Assembly: GCF_000308415.1 (NCBI RefSeq)
Contig: NZ_BAFS01000461.1
Span: 1 to 38,899, forward strand
Source: Nocardia asiatica NBRC 100129
GTDB taxonomy: Bacteria > Actinomycetota > Actinomycetes > Mycobacteriales > Mycobacteriaceae
DNA: 38,899 bases
Direction: 5' to 3'
A model generated the notes under the pieces. It searched no databases, was not told the DNA's origin, and saw only the letters and a list, made by a program, of their open reading frames with translations. The stretch's first letter is position 1. Each line of letters opens with the position of its first letter. Shown one piece after another: positions 34,399-38,899 of this stretch. The position numbers were made by a program, and so were the translations under genes.

Positions 34399-35097
34399 CT
34401 ATTGACCTTCGAGGACGCCGGGAGTGCCGTGCAGGATCACACTCTGCTGGAGCAGGATGCGTGTCCTACCGAACGGATTCACCGGCCCCGCAGGGTCGGC
34501 CGTGCCGAAGGAGATACCGAACAGCAGCTTGAGATCCTCACGAACATCCAGGAACTCGCGGACGGTATCGGCATAGATCCCGAGCATGGTCTGCGGAATA
34601 CCGGCGAACCCCCGGGATGCCAGCGAGAGCAGGAAGTTCTGCGCGTACATACCGATGTCACCGGCCGTCCGCACCCCGTCGCCCAGGGCTGGCATGAACA
34701 GGAAAGCGACATGGGGAGCCCCGAAGAACTCCAGGTTTTCGCGGACCGCCGCCCTCCTGCCTTCGAGATCCGTGCGCGCGACGCCGAGGGATCCGTAGTA
34801 GCTCGCGGCCAGGGCCTGCGCCCGCTCGAGATAGATGCCGTCGCCGTAGCCATCGGTGAAATCCGGGGAGGTGCGTCCCTCCGTGTCGGCCTGAAGCAGT
34901 TCCTCGGCGAGCGCGTCGCGCTCCGCGCCCGAGACAACATGCACGGTCCACGGCTGGGTATTGCTGTTCGAAGGGGCCGTCTGCGCGTCTTCGAGCACGC
35001 CGCGGATGTCCGCCGGGGAAAGCGGGGCGGGCAGGAACTTGCGGGGGGAGCGCCGGGAGCGTACGAGGTCGGTGAAGAGGGACGCTGTGCCGGACAA
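34399..35097 (-). CDS. Nitroreductase-family FMN protein
   Basis: 232 residues from TTG 35097, chosen because GGAAAGGAA stands just upstream and the text then begins at the family's first helix; the open frame to 35199 has no recognisable content. FMN-contacting motifs are RRSPRKF near the N-terminus and TAPSNSNTQPW. Further conserved text is YAQNFLLSLASRGFAGIPQT and LLFGISFGTADP. The protein reduces nitro groups, quinones or flavins using NAD(P)H. In this cluster it might deliver reduced FMN to the LLM enzyme. A degraded second copy of a nitroreductase lies at 37350-37538. Confidence 0.88.
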   Translation of the reverse strand: MSGTASLFTDLVRSRRSPRKFLPAPLSPADIRGVLEDAQTAPSNSNTQPWTVHVVSGAERDALAEELLQADTEGRTSPDFTDGYGDGIYLERAQALAASYYGSLGVARTDLEGRRAAVRENLEFFGAPHVAFLFMPALGDGVRTAGDIGMYAQNFLLSLASRGFAGIPQTMLGIYADTVREFLDVREDLKLLFGISFGTADPAGPVNPFGRTRILLQQSVILHGTPGVLEGQ

Positions 35098-35451
35098 GGC
35101 GTTTCCTTTCCAAGGCGCGCAGTCGCCGACAGGGCGGCCGGGCACAATGCTGTCTGCTCCAAGGCGACAGCCGTCGTAAGGGCCGGGTGTGGCACGCACT
35201 TTGCAGGTACCGGCAGGCTGCTTGCAGACCGCGGCACGGCACGACCACCCGGTCGAAGTGTGGGGACTGCGCGCTCTTCGTGTTCGTGTATGTGACGTGT
35301 TGGGTGTACGTGACGTACCAGCGGGGTCGGTCGGCGGCGGGCGGGGCGCGATTCATCTCCACGATGGGCTGCGAGATGGCAGTAGCCGGGAGGGCGCGAA
35401 ACGCTCCGGGACGCTGTCGCGGAGACGATCGCGCCGACGCATGCGTTGCCG
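35098..35451 (-). promoter_or_regulatory. Intergenic region upstream of the nitroreductase with tandem repeats
   Basis: 354 bp without a gene. GTGTATGTGACGT (35286-35298) and GTGTACGTGACGT (35304-35316) are direct repeats differing at one base, 18 bp apart. The second overlaps the palindrome GTACGTGACGTAC (35306-35318). They are possible binding sites for a regulator of the nitroreductase gene. I see no strong promoter hexamers. Confidence 0.45.
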
Positions 35452-36359
35452 TCAGTCCCGGATTCCCGCCACCTCGACCTCGATGGCTTCGATCCGGCCC
35501 GTGGTATCGAAGCCGTTGACGAGGCGCTCGGGGCTTGTATCCGAGATGAGCAGGTAGAGGGTCCGCATCTCCGGTCCGCCGAGGATCGCGTCCACGGCGA
35601 ATGTGCCGCCGTCGGGATACGCGGCGTCGGGTTCGATCCGGATGACGTCGGTGACCTCGCCGCCTTCGCGGACACGCCGGAATTCACCGATCCATGGGAA
35701 GGCCGCCCACACCGCACCCTCACTGTCGATGCCGATGCCATCGATGGACTCGGTGTCCGTTGACCCGAATTCGGCGAACACTCGCTGGTCGGTCAGCGCA
35801 CCGTCGTCGGTCACGGTGAACGCGGTGAGCCTGGTACGTGGTGCCCGGAACGATTCTGCGACGACCAGGGTGCGCCCGTCGCCGGAGATCGCGATGCCGT
35901 TGGGAATATCAGGTCCTCGCCGCCCGTGTCGATCCGGCCGTCGGGATGGCGGATGATCAAACTCACGCCGACGGGATCGGTTCCGAAGGGAAAGCCCTGC
36001 GGGCCGATATATGCGCGGCCCTCCCGGTCCACTGCCATATCGTTGGGATGGAACGCGACCGGCGCGAGATCGGCGAGTTCCTCGAGCCCACTACTTCCCA
36101 CGCGCAGCAGCCGTCCGTCGTCGATGGAAACAACCATCGGTGTCCCATCGGGGCCGAACCCGAGACCCGAGGGGCGCCCGGGTACATCGGCGATATCCTC
36201 GGGTGGCTCGCCAGGGGAGAGGCGACTGATCTTGCACCGGGTCATATCCGAGAACCAGAGCGCCCCGCGGTGCCACCGGGCGCCCTCGAGGTAGCCGAGA
36301 TCACCCTGCGCCACAATGCGGCGAGCGTCGGCGGGCCAAACCCTTGGCGAATGACTCAT
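35452..36359 (-). pseudogene. SMP-30/gluconolactonase-like protein with one frameshift
   Basis: The beta-propeller sequence is complete across two frames. The first, from ATG 36359 (AGGAGG at ideal spacing), reads LGYLEGARWHRGALWFSDM, GRPSGLGFGPDGTPMVVS, HPNDMAVDREGRAYIGPQGF and GGEDLIFP. The second continues with the expected NGIAISGDGRTLVVAES and DGIGIDSEGAVWAAF to the end at 35452. A single base is missing in the C-run complementary to 35902-35904 (three present, four needed). SMP-30 proteins hydrolyse lactones with a divalent metal ion. The defect is either recent or a sequence error. Confidence 0.82.
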
Positions 36360-36428
36360 AAATCCTCCTTGATGAAAACTGCGGTCCCGGACGTCGGCGG
36401 CTCGAGCCTGAGCGCGGGGCCCGGCGTT

Positions 36429-37022
36429 TTACGCCTTCTCGTCCCGCTGGCGGTAGCCGCTCGCGAGGAGGGTGCGGAGCCGGTCGAGTGATTCCTCGTC
36501 GGCGCCGTTGCCCTTGATCCAGGCAATGGAACAGGCTGCGAGGAACAGGTCGTAGCCACGCACCGACGCGCGTACCTGTCCCGTGCTCTGGGCTGCTTCC
36601 ACGTATTTGTCGGTGGCGGCGATGAAGATGTCGCAAGGAATGGTGAGCGGATTGTCCGGGTCCTGCTCCTGGGCCGCGGCCATGAGCGGGTCCGGGAGCC
36701 CGCTGAAGGCGCTGAAGTACTCCTCCATTGCCCGTAGCCACAGTTCCAACGCCTCGCCGGCATCGCCCAACTGTTCGATGTCCGCTCGGCGGGCCACCAG
36801 CTCCTCGGAGCGTGTCTGCAGAACGGCCGCCAGCAGCGCTTCCCGGGTGGGGAAGTGCCGGTACAGGGTGCCGGGCCCGACGCCCGCCTCCTTGGCCACC
36901 GCCTCCAGGGAGGTGCCGACCCCATGCTGGAGGAAGTGACGCTGCGCGGTCTCCAGCAGAGCCGCGCGGTTGCGCTGGACGTCCGCGCGGGGCTTGCGCC
37001 CCCGTTGCTCACTGACGTTCAT
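36429..37022 (-). CDS. TetR-family regulator of the right-hand cluster
   Basis: 197 residues from ATG 37022, with GGAGG upstream; the upstream start at 37055 lacks a site. The HTH is RAALLETAQRHFLQHGVGTS, then EAVAKEAGVGPGTLYRHFPT. The C-terminal domain is of the SbtR type common in Actinobacteria (EALELWLRAMEEYFSAF, FLAACSIAWIKGNGADE). Paired 17-bp sites lie 39-90 bp upstream and match those at the LLM promoter, so it probably represses itself and the monooxygenase gene. The SMP-30-like gene follows after 69 bp on the same strand. Confidence 0.88.
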   Translation of the reverse strand: MNVSEQRGRKPRADVQRNRAALLETAQRHFLQHGVGTSLEAVAKEAGVGPGTLYRHFPTREALLAAVLQTRSEELVARRADIEQLGDAGEALELWLRAMEEYFSAFSGLPDPLMAAAQEQDPDNPLTIPCDIFIAATDKYVEAAQSTGQVRASVRGYDLFLAACSIAWIKGNGADEESLDRLRTLLASGYRQRDEKA

Positions 37023-37060
37023 GTGCCCTCCTACCTCCGGTGATACTGCTGCCATTCAAA

Positions 37061-37112
37061 ACGGATGCGACCTCCGTATGAAATTCGAGCATAAAGCGGA
37101 GGTGGCATCCGG
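37061..37112 (-). promoter_or_regulatory. Paired 17-bp operators upstream of the TetR gene
   Basis: ACGGATGCGACCTCCGT (37061-37077) and GCGGAGGTGGCATCCGG (37096-37112) are inverted relative to each other and 35 bp apart, start to start. Read in one direction, both fit RCGGAGGNNGCMTCCG. The same motif occurs twice at 34208-34255. Confidence 0.6.
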
Positions 37113-37349
37113 TCAACTCGTGGGTCGGTCACCGAGGTCTTACCGTGACCCTGGGGACGGTTGTCTTATGTCCGAGGGACTGTTCCTGCTGGACGATGGG
37201 CGCGACCTTCTGGCCTCCGCTACGGCGGAAAATCGGACCGCTCCTGACACCGTGCTCGCAATCGTCGGCGGCACGAACACCGGTCCGCACCGCCAACCGA
37301 ATCCGCCTCCACAAGCGGCGATCGACAACGCAGCCGCAGTTCACGCGGT

Positions 37350-37538
37350 TCACCACTGCACGATCTGGTCGAGTTCGGCGCGACGCGTTGGTAACTGTTG
37401 GCCGGGTGGTCACGGTCCGGGCGGCCGAACGAGATTCCGAGAAGTACAGCGCGGTCTGCAAGGATTTCGAAGAACTGCCGCAGGAACGGGGCGTAGGTGG
37501 CGAGTGCTGCTCGAGGTGTGGCCCACAGGCTCAAAGGT
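37350..37538 (-). pseudogene. Nitroreductase C-terminal remnant
   Basis: The minus strand reads FFEILADRAVLLGISFGRPD, then RDHPANSY, and after a one-base shift RRAELDQIVQW and a stop. This matches the end of BphM-type nitroreductases (DRAVLLGISxGxPDxDHPxN, then the final LDxxVxW). Nothing of the N-terminal FMN motifs is readable upstream. It is a different type from the nitroreductase at 34.4 kb. Confidence 0.5.
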
Positions 37539-38015
37539 GGGCGCAGACTTGAGCAAGCCCCGCGGTTACCCCGCGCTTTCGTTGTCGAGGTGGCGTCGGC
37601 GTCAGGTGTCTATCGGGGGAGGGCGATGCTCGTGGAGTCGAATGCGCATCGCCGGTCGTGTAGCTTTTCCCTGGTCGGCCGTCTGTTGAGGTGTCGTGCG
37701 TCGTCTTGGGCGTAGCCGGCCGGCCGCTGTGTGGTTTACGGGTCGACTTGACGTCTGACGACAGGTCATCGAGGGGCGAGTGTTCGTTGTTGCGGTAGCT
37801 TCCGGCTGGTTCGCCCCGGGGCCCGTGCGGTAGGGTCCCGGCGGTAGTTTCTCACTGGGACGCTGTATTCTGTTGTGGCTGGACGTAATTGCCCGGATTG
37901 CCGCGTGCTGGTGTGCCCGTCTGCGTTGCCATCGCAGGGACCGGTCGCTGGGGTCGATGCCGAACGTCGATACCGCGCCCGGTCGATGAGTCTTATGAAC
38001 CTCTTTGTGGGGGTC
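37539..38015 (+). other. Intergenic stretch without a recognisable gene
   Basis: No convincing coding sequence is seen on either strand. Open frames are short and lack family motifs. The right edge holds a tRNA-like 3' fragment next to the IS5-type element. Confidence 0.5.
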
Positions 38016-38039
38016 AGGGGTTCGAGTCCCCTTAGAGGA
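38016..38039 (+). tRNA. tRNA-like 3' fragment (T-arm and acceptor strand only)
   Basis: AGGGG-TTCGAGT-CCCCT forms a perfect five-pair T-stem with a seven-base TTCGAGT loop, followed by a seven-base strand TAGAGGA as in the 3' half of a tRNA. No matching 5' acceptor strand (TCCTCTA), D-arm or anticodon arm can be placed in the 60 bases upstream. It is therefore a remnant or a chance likeness. Such 3' tRNA ends are common integrase attachment sites. The last four bases coincide with the IS terminal repeat. Confidence 0.35.
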
Positions 38040-38043
38040 CGTC

Positions 38044-38520
38044 TTACGTGGTGAGTTTCTTGTAGCAGGTCAGCGCTGCGGCGAGTTGTAGAAATGCTGC
38101 GAAGAGGCGGCCGTGTCGTTCGTAGCGGATCGTCAAGCGCCGGTATCCGGTCAACCATGCAATGGTCCGTTCGATCTTCCAACGGTGCTTACCCAGCCTC
38201 GTGGGATCCTCGATCCCACGACGAGCGATCCGAGGCACGATCCCGCGAGCACGCAGCCACCGGCGATGGACATCGAAGTCGTAACCCTTGTCCGCCCGCA
38301 GTTTGGCGGGCTTGCCGCGACGAGGGCCGCGCTGCGAGCGCACCCGCGGAATCGATTCGACCATCGGGGCGAGCATCACCGAGTCGTGGGTGTTCCCGGC
38401 AGAAACACCGGTGACCAGCGGTATCCCGTTCGCGTCCGAAATGACGTGGATCTTGGATCCTTTCTTGCCACGGTCGACCGGGCTGCGGCCGGTCAGCGAT
38501 CCCCTTTTTTCGCTCGCACA
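38044..38520 (-). CDS. IS5-family transposase, C-terminal frame (DDE)
   Basis: It carries the second Asp and the catalytic Glu of the DDE core: GKKGSKIHVISDANGIPL, NTHDSVMLAPMVESI, LRADKGYDFDVHRRWLRARG and WKIERTIAWLTGYRRLTIRY. It is read by a -1 shift at the A6 run (complement 38505-38510) from the upstream frame. There are no internal stops. Confidence 0.85.
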   Translation of the reverse strand, partial: CASEKRGSLTGRSPVDRGKKGSKIHVISDANGIPLVTGVSAGNTHDSVMLAPMVESIPRVRSQRGPRRGKPAKLRADKGYDFDVHRRWLRARGIVPRIARRGIEDPTRLGKHRWKIERTIAWLTGYRRLTIRYERHGRLFAAFLQLAAALTCYKKLTT

Positions 38521-38852
38521 CTCGCCGCGTCCAGGATCGCCGCGCTCCAATCGAGATCGCCGGCGAGGCCGAGCCGGTCGAGGATCGCCCGATGCAACGC
38601 CTCGAATACCCCGGCATCAGCCCACACCATGAACCGGCGATGTGCGGTCGGAACGCTCACACCGAATGACGGCGGCAGATGCCTCCAAGCGCAACCGCTG
38701 GTCAATACGAACACCACCGCAGTGAAGACCGCTCGCTCGTCCGCCGGAGCTGTCCCGCCGCCCTGAGGTCTCGGCGTGAACTCGGGGAGCAGCGGTTTCA
38801 CGATGTCCCACAACGCATCCGGGACCAGCCGTTGAGCAAGCCTGTCGACCAC
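38493..38852 (-). CDS. IS5-family transposase, N-terminal frame
   Basis: 119 residues with the DUF4096-type N-terminal domain: LVPDALWDIVKPLLPEFTPR, then TSGCAWRHLPPSFGVSVPTA and HRRFMVWADAGVFEALH. It ends ILDAASVRAKKGDR, where the first catalytic Asp (LDAASVRAKKG) and the slippery run meet. The start is taken as GTG 38852. In this group a -1 frameshift on the A6 run makes the full transposase. Confidence 0.85.
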   Translation of the reverse strand: MVDRLAQRLVPDALWDIVKPLLPEFTPRPQGGGTAPADERAVFTAVVFVLTSGCAWRHLPPSFGVSVPTAHRRFMVWADAGVFEALHRAILDRLGLAGDLDWSAAILDAASVRAKKGDR

Positions 38853-38899
38853 GGGTCACATCATGCCGGACAACGAATTACACCCACGTAAGACGTCCT

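Larger units (their letters stand above)
38036..38899 (-). mobile_element. IS5-family insertion sequence
   Basis: A perfect 16-bp terminal inverted repeat, AGGACGTCTTACGTGG at 38036-38051 and inverted at 38884-38899, brackets two overlapping transposase frames on the minus strand. The window ends exactly with the repeat, so the right flank and any target duplication cannot be seen. The true end could be a few bases inside the repeat if part of it is target sequence. Confidence 0.85.

Noticed and set aside
34165..35295. Plus-strand open frame of 376 codons across the nitroreductase
   Set aside because: Antisense to a clear nitroreductase, with no ribosome site or domain.
1..38899. CRISPR arrays, defence systems or phage genes
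   Set aside because: No regularly spaced repeats, Cas proteins, restriction enzymes, toxin-antitoxin pairs or phage structural genes were seen in any frame I read.

Overview
The window is actinobacterial, most likely Nocardia or a close mycolate-producing relative (Rhodococcus, Gordonia). The evidence is a complete yrbEAB-mceABCDEF operon, a CYP153 fragment, DUF4873 and AurF-type di-iron proteins, many ATGA/TGATG gene overlaps and generally high GC. The mce region is visibly less GC-rich and less codon-biased than the right third, so the window looks like an accessory region put together from several sources by insertion sequences.

Layout. (1) 0.1-1.35 kb: an IS3-family element with a canonical -1 frameshift site, lying against a truncated CYP153-type alkane hydroxylase (to 1982). 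Its ferredoxin reductase partner (1979-2879) has lost the middle of the gene. (2) 2.9-3.9 kb: a decayed IS3 remnant. (3) 4.2-14.0 kb: a strong promoter overlapped by a 19-bp dyad, a 54-codon ORF with a perfect ribosome site, then yrbEA, yrbEB, mceA-F, an Mce-associated protein and an alpha/beta hydrolase, all on + and mostly overlapping. (4) 14.1-15.6 kb: IS3 remnants in both orientations. (5) 15.8-23.6 kb: an MFS exporter and a DUF4873 protein on -, diverging from an oxygenase set on + (AurF-like di-iron oxygenase, Baeyer-Villiger monooxygenase, SDR, flavin/2Fe-2S reductase) followed by a TetR gene. The divergent promoter region carries a 37-bp block that matches the mce promoter block at 29 of 37 positions. 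(6) 24.1-27.75 kb: a TetR gene divergent from a tight thioesterase / P450 / BtrH-like acyltransferase operon. (7) 27.87-29.2 kb: an IS3 element with an internal nonsense codon that cuts off a secreted hydrolase gene. (8) 29.5-37.0 kb: a very GC-rich minus-strand set (MFS exporter, LLM flavin monooxygenase, nitroreductase, SMP-30-like protein, TetR), with an IS110 element separating the monooxygenase from its promoter and three single-base frameshifts in two genes. (9) 37.1-38.9 kb: a nitroreductase remnant, a tRNA-like 3' fragment and an IS5-family element with 16-bp terminal repeats reaching the window end.

Working together (inference): the Mce machine would import a hydrophobic substrate, and the oxygenase/BVMO/SDR/reductase set would oxidise such a molecule. 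The shared promoter block suggests that one regulator couples uptake to oxidation. The P450/thioesterase/BtrH set looks like a small separate biosynthetic or modification pathway. The right-hand monooxygenase cluster has its own 17-bp operator, present in pairs both at its TetR gene and at the promoter now stranded beyond IS110.
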